A DNA stretch of 64,000 nucleotides. Source: Nemorincola caseinilytica. Lineage in GTDB: Bacteria > Bacteroidota > Bacteroidia > Chitinophagales > Chitinophagaceae. Below, one piece after another: positions 49,936 through 58,268 of this stretch. How positions within the stretch are numbered: the stretch's first letter is position 1; each line of letters begins with the position of its first letter. The DNA lies in contig NZ_BAABFA010000008.1 of NCBI RefSeq assembly GCF_039540515.1, forward strand, positions 62,001-126,000. Reading direction: 5' to 3'. The notes under the pieces are model-generated. The model was given only the letters and a program-made list of their open reading frames with translations. It made no database searches and had not been told where the DNA came from. The translations under genes were made by a program, and so were the position numbers.

Positions 49936-50289
49936 ATGAAGCAAGATGTTGTAAAAGAGAAGAGTTTTTCATTTGCAGTTAAAGTGGTGAACCTGTACAA
50001 GTTCTTGGCAGCAGAGCAGAAGGAATATGTGATCAGCAGGCAACTTTTGCGGTCAGGTACCTCCATAGGTGCCAATGTCCGCGAAGCACGAAATGCTGAA
50101 AGTAAACCCGATTTTATTCATAAACTGGCAATAGCTCAGAAAGAATGTGACGAAACATTGTATTGGCTAGACCTTCTTAAAGAGACGAACTACATAGATA
50201 TCAGCACACACAATAGCTTTTCTAGCGATGCGAATGAACTTCTACGCATTTTAAAAAGCATTATCCTCTCCACAAAGAAGGGCCTGTGA
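49936..50289 (+). CDS. S23-type four-helix bundle protein
   Basis: A 117-residue protein of the four-helix bundle family first seen in 23S rRNA intervening sequences. KVVNLYKFL, then RQLLRSGTSIGANVREARNAESKPDF and IAQKECDETLYWLDLL are the characteristic segments. The function is unknown; relatives (including Avd of diversity-generating retroelements) bind nucleic acid through a basic pentameric bundle. The gene lies in an inverted-repeat bracket between unrelated housekeeping genes. Confidence 0.88.
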   Translation: MKQDVVKEKSFSFAVKVVNLYKFLAAEQKEYVISRQLLRSGTSIGANVREARNAESKPDFIHKLAIAQKECDETLYWLDLLKETNYIDISTHNSFSSDANELLRILKSIILSTKKGL

Positions 50290-50330
50290 CCAACTCTCTG
50301 ATCATTGTCATATGCAATGGTTCGTACTTC

Positions 50331-50410
50331 ATACCTCAAATTTTATCTTTCATAGTTCATACTTCATAACTCATACTTCATAATTCATAATTCCTACTTT
50401 AAACTTCATT
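50331..50410. repeat. Right flanking repeat of the S23 gene
   Basis: Inverted counterpart of 49880-49921: repeated TTCATACTTCATAA-type units, with a perfect 20-base match (50356-50375) and further diverged units on each side (for example 50331-50345). Confidence 0.75.
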
Positions 50411-50417
50411 AATTTTG
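50410..50417 (+). promoter_or_regulatory. -7 box of fabH
   Basis: TAATTTTG, 19 bases before the ATG at 50437. It touches the edge of the repeat, so the promoter may have been partly supplied or altered by it. Confidence 0.45.
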
Positions 50418-50436
50418 CCGTCTAATCTCGAACTAA

Positions 50437-51435
50437 ATGCAGAAGATACATGCTGCTATAACAGCAGTGGGCGGATATGTACCCGAATACAGGCTCACCA
50501 ATGCCGAGCTGGAAACGATGATGGATACATCGGATGAATGGATACAGACCCGCACAGGTATAAAAGAGCGCCGTATACTGAAAGGAGAAGGAAAGGGTGC
50601 CAGCGATATGGCCGTAGAAGCAGTAAAAGTGCTGCTGGCCAAGCGAAATATAGACCCGAAGGAGATAGAGATGGTGATATGCGCCACCACTACCCCCGAT
50701 ATGCAGTTCCCCGCCACGGCAAATGTGATATGCGATAAGGCCGGCCTGACCAACGCCTGGGGCTATGACCTCAATGCGGCCTGCAGTGGCTTCATATTCG
50801 CCCTTACTGTGGGTTCGCAGTTCATAGAAACAGGCAGGCACAAGAAAGTGATAGTGGTAGGGGTGGATAAAATGAGCTCTATCATGAACTATGAGGACCG
50901 TACCACATCCATCATCTTTGGTGATGGTGGCGGGGCCGTGCTGCTGGAGCCCGATACCGATGGGTATGGTATCATAGACTCCATACTGCGTACCGATGGC
51001 GCCGGCCGCGTGTTCCTGCACCAGAAGGCCGGCGGCTCTGTAAAGCCCGCCACGGTAGAGACGGTAATGAACAAGGAGCATTATGTATACCAGGAGGGCC
51101 AGGCGGTATTCAAATTCGCGGTGAAGAACATGGCCGATGTGGCCGCCGATATAATGGAACGCAATGGCCTCACGGCCGAGAACGTGGCATGGCTGGTACC
51201 CCACCAGGCCAATAAGCGCATCATTACCGCTACGGCAGAGCGCATGCAGCTGCCACCCGAAAAAGTGATGGTGAACATAGAGCGCTATGGCAATACCACC
51301 AATGGTACCCTGCCGCTGTGCCTGTGGGAGTGGGAGTCGCGCCTGCGCAAGGGCGACAATATAGTGCTTGCGGCCTTCGGTGGCGGTTTCACATGGGGCT
51401 CTACCTATATACGCTGGGCATATGACGGCCAGTGA
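50437..51435 (+). CDS. fabH: 3-oxoacyl-ACP synthase III
   Basis: A 332-residue ketoacyl-ACP synthase III that condenses acetyl-CoA (or a branched acyl-CoA) with malonyl-ACP to begin fatty acid synthesis. The Cys-His-Asn triad is in place: Cys116 (NAACSGFIFAL), His near 257 (VPHQANKRI) and Asn near 287 (YGNTTNGTLPL). Full length. It stands alone here, without fab or pls neighbours. Confidence 0.93.
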   Translation: MQKIHAAITAVGGYVPEYRLTNAELETMMDTSDEWIQTRTGIKERRILKGEGKGASDMAVEAVKVLLAKRNIDPKEIEMVICATTTPDMQFPATANVICDKAGLTNAWGYDLNAACSGFIFALTVGSQFIETGRHKKVIVVGVDKMSSIMNYEDRTTSIIFGDGGGAVLLEPDTDGYGIIDSILRTDGAGRVFLHQKAGGSVKPATVETVMNKEHYVYQEGQAVFKFAVKNMADVAADIMERNGLTAENVAWLVPHQANKRIITATAERMQLPPEKVMVNIERYGNTTNGTLPLCLWEWESRLRKGDNIVLAAFGGGFTWGSTYIRWAYDGQ

Positions 51436-51497
51436 TATGTGCTGTAAATAAATGCGTGCTCATGTAGTGGGTAGTTGCGCAAAATGTGATCTTTTAC

Positions 51498-51505
51498 TAC
51501 ATTTG
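51498..51505 (+). promoter_or_regulatory. -7 box of the tRNA-Cys gene
   Basis: TACATTTG, 9 bases before the tRNA 5' end. Confidence 0.55.
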
Positions 51506-51513
51506 CACACCAA

Positions 51514-51584
51514 GGTCGGATGGCCGAGTGGCTAGGCTCAGCTCTGCAAAAGCTGCTACAGCGGTTCGAATCCGCTTTCGACCT
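51514..51584 (+). tRNA. tRNA-Cys (GCA)
   Basis: A complete cloverleaf: acceptor 51514-51520 with 51577-51583 and discriminator U73 as required for Cys. The anticodon arm is CAGCT-CTGCAAA-AGCTG with anticodon GCA, and the T arm has loop TTCGAAT. CCA is not encoded. A strong terminator follows. Confidence 0.95.
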
Positions 51585-51598
51585 CACTTAGAAAATGC

Positions 51599-51637
51599 AA
51601 TGGGCTGTAAGTCGATCACTTACAGCCCATTCTTTTT
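51599..51637 (+). terminator. Terminator of tRNA-Cys
   Basis: AATGGGCTGTAAGT (51599-51612) pairs perfectly with 51618-51631, then CTTTTT. Confidence 0.85.
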
Positions 51638-51813
51638 GTCGGTGGTACAGATACGGTTGCTGTGCCTGCACAAGGTACGGGCGTTGTAAACGCCTTGCCG
51701 TGGCATCCAGTTACAAACGGGGACGAGTGGGGTATTGGAGGGGTCCGGTTTTCTTTCTTACAGCAATTATTTGTATGTATGCTCAATTATTCGTATCTTA
51801 AAAGAAACGGGTT

Positions 51814-52488
51814 ATGAGTAAAGTATGTTATAGCTGTGGGGTTCCCTTAAAGAAGAATGTAAATAGGTCTAAAGAGCATGTTCCAGCAAAAAACCTATTC
51901 GATGGTTTTGAAAAACCTTTAACGAAGAATATAGTAACAGTTCCCGCATGTACTACATGCAATGGCGGATATTCCCATATAGACCAAAATTTGCGAGACC
52001 TACTGGCTATTAAAAATAATGACCCGAATAGTAAGGTAGAATTTACTCGTAAAGGCGCAACGTCTATAGTTGTTCATTCAGATTGGAAAGAGCGGGTAAC
52101 TATGGACAATGCCGGGAATGTTACTGCTGTATCTTTTGGAGAAAGAGACCTTTGGCTGTATCACATAAAGAACTTTAAAGCCCTATTTTTTGATAAATAC
52201 GGAACGCCTATTCCGGGCGATTTTCAAATTGATGCCATCACGAAATATAGCGAAGAACACGCAGGCATGTTCTATACCTTTTTCAATCACGCTCCGGACA
52301 TTGCAGAATGGCAAGTATCGGGGCATGAAGATGTCTTTAAGTACATTTTGCACGAAGTCAGTTTGTCGCAACATGGCGGCATTAGCTCATTGGTGGGTTT
52401 GTTCGTTTACCACGGCGATATAAGAGTGCTTGTAATTGCGTGCAGAAACGCAGATATAGCGGCAATGAATAGCCATTATAGACACTAA
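51814..52488 (+). CDS. HNH-like zinc-binding protein
   Basis: A 224-residue protein. The N-terminus has CYSCG, then SKEHVPAKNLF, then VPACTTCNGGYSHIDQNL, the pattern of a treble-clef HNH domain with four Cys binding zinc and the EH(V)P-type His as the possible catalytic residue. The remaining ~150 residues match nothing I recognise. The gene is AT-rich compared with its neighbours and sits next to tRNA-Cys, a typical landing site of transferred DNA. No methyltransferase or other defence gene is beside it. Nuclease function is inferred. Confidence 0.65.
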   Translation: MSKVCYSCGVPLKKNVNRSKEHVPAKNLFDGFEKPLTKNIVTVPACTTCNGGYSHIDQNLRDLLAIKNNDPNSKVEFTRKGATSIVVHSDWKERVTMDNAGNVTAVSFGERDLWLYHIKNFKALFFDKYGTPIPGDFQIDAITKYSEEHAGMFYTFFNHAPDIAEWQVSGHEDVFKYILHEVSLSQHGGISSLVGLFVYHGDIRVLVIACRNADIAAMNSHYRH

Positions 52489-52507
52489 CATTACGATAAA
52501 GTGCCTG

Positions 52508-53383
52508 CTATAGTATGTTCAGCACCTGTTCCTTGGCTTTTTCCAGCTCGTCCTTCATGTTTATCACTATCTGCTGTATCTCGGCATGGTTCGCTTTCGA
52601 TCCCAGGGTATTTATCTCCCGGCCTATCTCCTGCAGCACAAAGTTCAGTTTCCGGCCTATGGCCGTATCGTTCTCCTTTATTATGCTGTGAAAATAGGTA
52701 CAGTGCTGGCGCAGGCGCATCTTCTCTTCCGATAGGTCCATACGCTCCAGGTAGTATATCATTTCCTGCTCCATGCGGTTGGCATCTATCTTTTCCTTGC
52801 CTACCATTTCCTCCATCCACTGGTTTATGCGGGTGCGTACGCGCTCTATGCGTTCGCCTTCCAGCGGCGTCACTTTTTCATGTAGCGTTTCTATATTGGT
52901 TATTCGCAGGCTTATGTCGCGCAGCAGGGCCTCGCCCTCGTGCAGGCGGTGTGCCATCAGGTCTTCGGCCGCGCTTACTATCACTGCGCGTACATGTTGC
53001 CAGTCTGTCTCGGGCAGTACGTCCTGGTCTGCGGCCACTACCTCGGGCATACGCATCAGTGTCGATAGTACATTGTCCTCGGGTATGCCTATCTGCTGCG
53101 CTATCTGTTTCATACCCTGGTAGTAGAACAGGGCCAGGTCGGTATTCACCACCATCGGTTTCGATGCTCCCTCCTGCTTCACCGATACTGTCAGGTCTAC
53201 CGTGCCGCGTATCAGCAGGTTGGCCAGCAGCGATCGTATGTCCAGCTCATAGGAGCGCAGTATGGGCGGCAGCTTGGTGTTCAGGTCGAATTGCTTGCCG
53301 TTCAGCGCTTTCAGTTCCACCACTATCTGCCTGTGGTCAACGATCGTCTCGGCCCTTCCGAAGCCGGTCATAGAATACAGCAT
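52508..53383 (-). CDS. YicC-family endoribonuclease
   Basis: A 291-residue YicC-like protein. The start MLYSMTGFGRAE and the C-terminal KLNFVLQEIGREINTLGSKA and IKDELEKAKEQVLNI-like end are diagnostic (the latter read here as MKDELEKAKEQVLNIL). E. coli YicC cuts RNA. The frame is open to 53452, but the conserved N-terminus sets the ATG at 53383. Confidence 0.92.
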   Translation of the reverse strand: MLYSMTGFGRAETIVDHRQIVVELKALNGKQFDLNTKLPPILRSYELDIRSLLANLLIRGTVDLTVSVKQEGASKPMVVNTDLALFYYQGMKQIAQQIGIPEDNVLSTLMRMPEVVAADQDVLPETDWQHVRAVIVSAAEDLMAHRLHEGEALLRDISLRITNIETLHEKVTPLEGERIERVRTRINQWMEEMVGKEKIDANRMEQEMIYYLERMDLSEEKMRLRQHCTYFHSIIKENDTAIGRKLNFVLQEIGREINTLGSKANHAEIQQIVINMKDELEKAKEQVLNIL

Positions 53384-53511
53384 ATGGGATATGATTATAT
53401 CGGGAAACGCAAATGTCGTGCAAATGCATGCATGTAAAGGGGTTTTGTGCAAAAACTTTGTAAAAACATCTTAAAACCGCAAAAAGCTCCCTTATGGGGT
53501 CTATATTTAGT

Positions 53512-53519
53512 TATTTTTG
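53512..53519 (+). promoter_or_regulatory. -7 box of the EnvC-like gene
   Basis: TATTTTTG, 18 bases before the ATG at 53538. Confidence 0.5.
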
Positions 53520-53537
53520 CCCACATCCTTCTACGGC

Positions 53538-54878
53538 ATGCGCATACTTCTCACCGCCATATTCCTTGTCCTGTCCATGGCCGCTATGGCCCAGTCGGGG
53601 CAGGTGCAGTACAGCATGTCCAAAGACACGCTCATACAGCGCCGCAAGGCTATAATGGAGGCCATAAACGAGACCGAGCGCCAGCTTGCCGCCATCAAAA
53701 GCGATAAGCAGGCCACTATGGGCCAGCTGCGCGCCCTGCAGAACAAGCTGGCCGACCGCCAGCGCCTCATAGGCAACATAAACCAGGAGCTGAACAATAT
53801 AGACCACGACATAAGGGCATCATCCCGCGAGGTACAGACACTGAAGCAAAAGCTCGATCAGCTACAGATACGTTACGCACAGTCGCTGCGCTACTCGTAC
53901 ACCACGCGCAGCTCTTACGATATGCTCGCCTTCCTGTTCTCCTCGCGCGATTTCAACGATGCCGTACGCCGTATGAAATACCTGAAGAAGTTCAGGGATT
54001 TCCGCAAATACCAGGTAACGCAGATAGCGCAGACACAGACACAACTGAAGACCAAGATAGGCACCCTCAATGCCGTGAAGACCGAAAAAGACCAGCTACT
54101 GAACACCCAGGTGCAGCAGAAGCAGGTGCTGCAGCGCGAGACCGACCAGACCAACCAGGTGGTGCAGGACCTGAAGACCAAAGAGAGCAAGCTACTGGCG
54201 GATATAGAGAAGAACCGCAAGGTCACCGCCCGTATCAACAAAGCCATCAACGACCTCATAGAGCGCGAAATGGCCAAGGCCACCGCCGAGGCCCGCAAGA
54301 CAGGTAAGGGTACCTCCATCAAGTCCTCATCGGGCGATGATGGCACTACCAGGCCCCCCACGGTCAACGACCCCACTACCACACGCACGCGCCCCCGCGA
54401 AAAGCCTGATGTAGAACTGTTGCTCACCCCCGAGGATGTAGAGCTGGCCGAGAACTTCGAGGGAAACCGCGGCCGCATGTACTGGCCTGTAGAGAAGGGC
54501 TACATCACCGACCACTATGGCAAGCACCCGCACCCGCTGGCGCCCAAGGTCATCATCAACAACGATGGTATAGACATACAGACCGACGAGAACGCCCGCG
54601 TGCGCTGTGTGTTCAAGGGTGTGGTATCTACCGTGTTCTCAGTGCCGGGCGGCAATGCCAAGATAGTGATGGTGAAGCACGGTAACTATTGCACCGTATA
54701 CAATGGCCTGGCATCGGTATCGGTACGCGCCGGAGACGAGGTGAATGCCAAGCAGACCATAGGCACCGTAGCCATCAACGATGAGGGCCAGCCCGTTATC
54801 AACTTTCAGATATGGAAGGCCCAGGGCAAGGGCAATGCCACCCTCAACCCCGAGCTATGGATAGGTAAGGCACGCTAG
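53538..54878 (+). CDS. EnvC-like murein hydrolase activator
   Basis: A 446-residue periplasmic protein: signal peptide (1-19), a long coiled coil (about 30-255), a Pro/Thr-rich linker (about 265-300) and a C-terminal LytM (M23) domain. The zinc ligands are lost: the HxxxD site reads NNDGID and the usual HLHFE reads INFQIW. A degenerate LytM with coiled coil is the mark of EnvC-type proteins, which switch on cell-wall amidases at division rather than cutting themselves. Confidence 0.9.
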   Translation: MRILLTAIFLVLSMAAMAQSGQVQYSMSKDTLIQRRKAIMEAINETERQLAAIKSDKQATMGQLRALQNKLADRQRLIGNINQELNNIDHDIRASSREVQTLKQKLDQLQIRYAQSLRYSYTTRSSYDMLAFLFSSRDFNDAVRRMKYLKKFRDFRKYQVTQIAQTQTQLKTKIGTLNAVKTEKDQLLNTQVQQKQVLQRETDQTNQVVQDLKTKESKLLADIEKNRKVTARINKAINDLIEREMAKATAEARKTGKGTSIKSSSGDDGTTRPPTVNDPTTTRTRPREKPDVELLLTPEDVELAENFEGNRGRMYWPVEKGYITDHYGKHPHPLAPKVIINNDGIDIQTDENARVRCVFKGVVSTVFSVPGGNAKIVMVKHGNYCTVYNGLASVSVRAGDEVNAKQTIGTVAINDEGQPVINFQIWKAQGKGNATLNPELWIGKAR

Positions 54879-54918
54879 TGCGGCGGCATTACCATTCGTT
54901 CCGTTCATTTACTGCCGT

Positions 54919-55317
54919 TTATTTCGCGGGGTCCTGCTGTGGCACCGGCAAGGCAAAGTGTGGGTTGTATATCACGCCCACAGGGTTGCCCCATGGGTCG
55001 CGTACCGACGCCACTACTATATCGCCGCCTACATCTGCAGGTTCCTCCAGAGGCGTGGCACCGGCTGCTATGAGTGCATTGTATGCCTGCTGCACATTGT
55101 CCACTCCCCAGTATACACTGCCGCCTACACCGGGTGGTGTGGCATGCGCCTCGCTGGGGTGCAGCCCCAGCTCATAGCCGCCCACATTATAGCCCACATA
55201 GAAAGGCTCATCGAAGTACGGCTCTATGCCGAATACATTACCATACCATTCCTTTGCCTTGGCCACATCGGGCACCATATATACTACGGTGCGCAGGCCA
55301 TGAAGTTTTACTGCCAT
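54919..55317 (-). CDS. VOC-family (glyoxalase-like) protein
   Basis: A 132-residue protein with the two beta-alpha-beta-beta-beta units of the vicinal oxygen chelate fold. His4 region (KLHGLRTVVYMVPDVAKAKEWYG), Glu near 47 (ELGLHP) and VRDPWGNPVGVIYNPHF are typical. It may act on small metabolites such as methylglyoxal adducts; substrate unknown. Stands alone. Confidence 0.87.
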   Translation of the reverse strand: MAVKLHGLRTVVYMVPDVAKAKEWYGNVFGIEPYFDEPFYVGYNVGGYELGLHPSEAHATPPGVGGSVYWGVDNVQQAYNALIAAGATPLEEPADVGGDIVVASVRDPWGNPVGVIYNPHFALPVPQQDPAK

Positions 55318-55784
55318 AGGTGAAGTGTTTTTTTAGAAAAGTAAATGTAGTGGAAGGCTTCCACTACTACCCCTTGCAAAGGAAGAATGTGGATATGATA
55401 GGTTTGCACTCGCATGAGAGCTACGTCTCAGGCGGGTCTCCTCGCCAAGCTATGAGCGCAGGCAGGGACCCGCCGCCCACTGGAGCGCGAGTTAGCCCAG
55501 CGCCCTCTTGCCGCGCACAGATAAATCAATGTACGACCTCTAGATGCACAGCAGGTCTTTTCTGCAAGACCCGATCAAGCCTATCCTTCCACCTTTCCCA
55601 TCAAGGTTCTGAACATAATTAATTGACCTGCAATATAATGTATCTCGAAAAGCCTTGCCGCGATAAGGACATTCTATGCACACGCCACACACCTGCAAAC
55701 CGAGTTATGCACACCTGTGCATTACTTCGTTACGGCGGCATTTCTATGTGTGGTACTTTCGGTATGTAAACAGCAAGAAAAGCT
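55318..55784. other. Non-coding stretch with several hairpins
   Basis: No gene is supported in these 467 bases. Inverted repeats are TGAGA/TCTCA (55415-55419 with 55426-55430), GGCGGGTC/GACCCGCC (55431-55438 with 55467-55474) and GGTCTT/AAGACC (55554-55559 with 55566-55571). The middle (55430-55530) is GC-rich, unlike the AT-rich flanks. The part before 55785 must hold the scpB promoter. Confidence 0.5.
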
Positions 55785-56417
55785 ATGGATATAGAACAAC
55801 TGATGCCACATGTAGAGGCGCTCATCTTTGCCAGCGAAAGACCACTGACGCAGATAGAGATGACCGAGATACTGGGTCAGGCGCTGGAAACAGTGATAGA
55901 GGCCGAACGCATCGCTACCTGCCTGGAAGCGATACAGGAGAAGTATAGCGCAGAGTACTATCCATTCCAGCTCATGGAGACCGGTGGCGGCTACCAGTTC
56001 CTTACCAAGAAGCAGTTCCACAAAACGGTGCTGCAGCTCAATGGCGAGAAGAACATCAAAAAGCTCTCTACCGCAGCCATGGAGACCCTCTCTATCATAG
56101 CCTACAAGCAGCCTATCACCAAGAGCGAGATAGAATATATACGCGGTGTAAGCGCCGACTACAGCATACAGAAGCTGCTGGAGAAAGAACTGATAGTGAT
56201 AGCCGGCCGCAACGAGGACATGATAGGCAAGCCGCTGGTATATACCACATCCAAGAACTTCATGGACTACCTGGGTATCAATTCGCCTGCACAGCTGCCC
56301 CAGCTCAAGGACATCACCGATATGCAGATAGTGATGCCTACCAACGCTACCGAGGCCACACCTGCCGATACCCCCGGCCTGGTGATAGCCCCCAATACCC
56401 TGAAACAAGCATCGTAA
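55785..56417 (+). CDS. scpB: Segregation and condensation protein ScpB
   Basis: A 210-residue protein with the tandem winged-helix pattern of ScpB: MPHVEALIFASERPLTQIEM at the start, TAAMETLSIIAYKQPITKSEIEYIRG in the middle and a GKPLVYTTSKNFMDYLGI end. It joins ScpA and SMC to compact and separate chromosomes. scpA is not in the window. A T8 terminator follows. Confidence 0.93.
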   Translation: MDIEQLMPHVEALIFASERPLTQIEMTEILGQALETVIEAERIATCLEAIQEKYSAEYYPFQLMETGGGYQFLTKKQFHKTVLQLNGEKNIKKLSTAAMETLSIIAYKQPITKSEIEYIRGVSADYSIQKLLEKELIVIAGRNEDMIGKPLVYTTSKNFMDYLGINSPAQLPQLKDITDMQIVMPTNATEATPADTPGLVIAPNTLKQAS

Positions 56418-56458
56418 AACATTTAGTAAGCAACAATAGAATTACGAATTCACAACCT

Positions 56459-56488
56459 GCCGCTCCCACAAAGGGCGGCTTTTTTTTA
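56459..56488 (+). terminator. Terminator of scpB
   Basis: GCCGC (56459-56463) pairs with GCGGC (56475-56479), followed by a run of T. Confidence 0.75.
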
Positions 56489-56508
56489 GAGTACAAGAGA
56501 GTAATATG

Positions 56509-56516
56509 TACATTTG
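56509..56516 (+). promoter_or_regulatory. -7 box of the M28 peptidase gene
   Basis: TACATTTG, 16 bases before the ATG at 56533, directly after the scpB terminator. Confidence 0.55.
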
Positions 56517-56532
56517 CATCTCAAAAGATATT

Positions 56533-58194
56533 ATGGCCCGCCATAGCGCCACATACCTGTTCAGTTTCCTTTTCCTTGCGGGCCTGAATGCCCATGCACA
56601 ATCGAAAGCCGACAAGAAAACGCTGGCACAACTGCATACCGATATAGAATACCTGGCATCGGACGCGCTGGAAGGGCGCCGCACAGGTACTGCCGGTGAG
56701 CAGAAGGCGGCCGAATACATAGAGAAACGGTATCAGCAAATGCATATACCGCCCTATAAAGGCGGCTATTTCTACCCCTTCAGGTTCACTTATGGCAAAG
56801 CCATAGAGCCTGATACCCGTGTGAACATCAACAATGTGAACCTGTCTACACCTGCCGACTGTTTTCCTATGCCCTTCAGTGCCAGCAAACATGTAGCCGA
56901 GACCATACTGCCCGATGTGCTGGAACAGGAAAGCATATGGCTGGTATCGCTATATGCCGATGCCGATGAGGCCAATAACCCCCACTTCGATTGGGAGAAG
57001 ACCACTTTCGACAAATGCCGCGAGGCAGCCAAGCAGGGTGCCAAAGCAGTAGTGTTCTACGATAATTTCGGTTCCAGGTATGAGCCGGAGTTCAACCGCC
57101 ACTCTGAGTACGAGGCGGTAGATATACCTGTGATATTCGTATCGCACAAGGCATACAAAAAGGCCATTGCAGACCGCAGTGCGGGCAAGCAGGGCATAGT
57201 GGTGGACCTGAACATACACCTGGGCAAAACAGAGCGCAGCGGCAACAACCTGGCCGCGTATATAGACAATAAGGCAAAGTACACAGTAGTGCTGGGGGCA
57301 CACTACGACCACCTGGGCTATGGCGAGGACCACAACAGCCTGCATGCCAATGCAGGCAAAGACCACCTGGTACATCATGGGGCCGACGACAATGCCAGCG
57401 GCACGGCCGCCCTGCTGGAAATGGCAGGCCGCATAAAGGCCAACAGGAAGCTGAAACACTTCAATTACCTGTTCGTGAACTTCTCGGGCGAAGAGCTGGG
57501 CCTGTATGGTTCCAAGGCATTCGTAAAGGCCGAAGGGCTGGACAGCAACAAAATAGCCTACATGCTGAACATGGATATGGTAGGCAGGCTCAATGACAGC
57601 ACACATGCTCTTACTATAGGTGGTGTAGGTACATCGCCCACATGGGCAAAGGCCGTAGAGATGGCCGGCAGCAACTTCAAGCTGGTGATAGACAGTGCGG
57701 GTGTTGGCCCGTCGGACCATACCAGCTTCTATAATGCCGGTATACCTGTGCTGTTCTTCTTTACAGGTACGCACAAAGATTACCACAAACCCACAGACAA
57801 GGCCGACCTCATAAACTATAATGGAGAGCTGCTGGTACTGAACTATATAGACCGTATAGTGGCGGCCGTGGACAAGGAGGGTACAAGACCTGCCTATAGG
57901 GTGACCAAACAAGCCACTGTAGGCAAAACAAGGTTCAAAGTATCGCTCGGCATCATGCCCGACTATACATTCGATGGGGGTGGTGTACGCGCCGACGGTG
58001 TGACGGAAGGACGCCCTGCGGCCAAGGCAGGTATAAAGGCCGGTGACATCATCACCAGGCTGGGCGAGCACAAGATACAGGGCATGCAAAGCTATATGGA
58101 GACCCTGGGCAAATTTTCGCCCGGCCAGCATACCGAAGTGACCATACTGCGCGATGGCAAGGAAATGACCCTGCCCATAGAGCTGAACAAATAA
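56533..58194 (+). CDS. Exported M28 aminopeptidase with PDZ domain
   Basis: A 553-residue protein with a signal peptide (about 1-23), a PA-type insert (about 120-220), an M28 zinc peptidase core and a C-terminal PDZ domain (about 465-553; RPAAKAGIKAGDIITRLGEHKI). The zinc ligands can be read: His in LGAHYDHLGYG, Asp in HHGADDNASGTAAL, Glu pair in FSGEELGLYG, Asp in MLNMDMVGRL and His in PSDHTSFYNAGIP. It removes N-terminal residues from peptides in the periplasm or outside. The frame extends to 56506, but the signal peptide sets the start at 56533. Confidence 0.92.
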   Translation: MARHSATYLFSFLFLAGLNAHAQSKADKKTLAQLHTDIEYLASDALEGRRTGTAGEQKAAEYIEKRYQQMHIPPYKGGYFYPFRFTYGKAIEPDTRVNINNVNLSTPADCFPMPFSASKHVAETILPDVLEQESIWLVSLYADADEANNPHFDWEKTTFDKCREAAKQGAKAVVFYDNFGSRYEPEFNRHSEYEAVDIPVIFVSHKAYKKAIADRSAGKQGIVVDLNIHLGKTERSGNNLAAYIDNKAKYTVVLGAHYDHLGYGEDHNSLHANAGKDHLVHHGADDNASGTAALLEMAGRIKANRKLKHFNYLFVNFSGEELGLYGSKAFVKAEGLDSNKIAYMLNMDMVGRLNDSTHALTIGGVGTSPTWAKAVEMAGSNFKLVIDSAGVGPSDHTSFYNAGIPVLFFFTGTHKDYHKPTDKADLINYNGELLVLNYIDRIVAAVDKEGTRPAYRVTKQATVGKTRFKVSLGIMPDYTFDGGGVRADGVTEGRPAAKAGIKAGDIITRLGEHKIQGMQSYMETLGKFSPGQHTEVTILRDGKEMTLPIELNK

Positions 58195-58207
58195 CATAAG
58201 CATTCCG

Positions 58208-58250
58208 ATAATGAAAAGCCCCGCAATGTTCTTGCGGGGCTTTTCATTAT
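58208..58250. terminator. Bidirectional terminator, 19-bp stem
   Basis: ATAATGAAAAGCCCCGCAA (58208-58226) pairs perfectly with 58232-58250 around a 5-base loop, between two convergent genes. Confidence 0.92.
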
Positions 58251-58268
58251 ATCGATCGCAGGTTACTC

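Noticed and set aside
51514..52500. Attachment-site duplication of the tRNA-Cys 3' end around the HNH-like gene
   Set aside because: I looked for a copy of the T-arm/acceptor sequence near 52490 and saw none.
56950..58203. Open frame of 417 codons antisense to the M28 peptidase gene
   Set aside because: Shadow frame; all zinc ligands are on the plus-strand protein.
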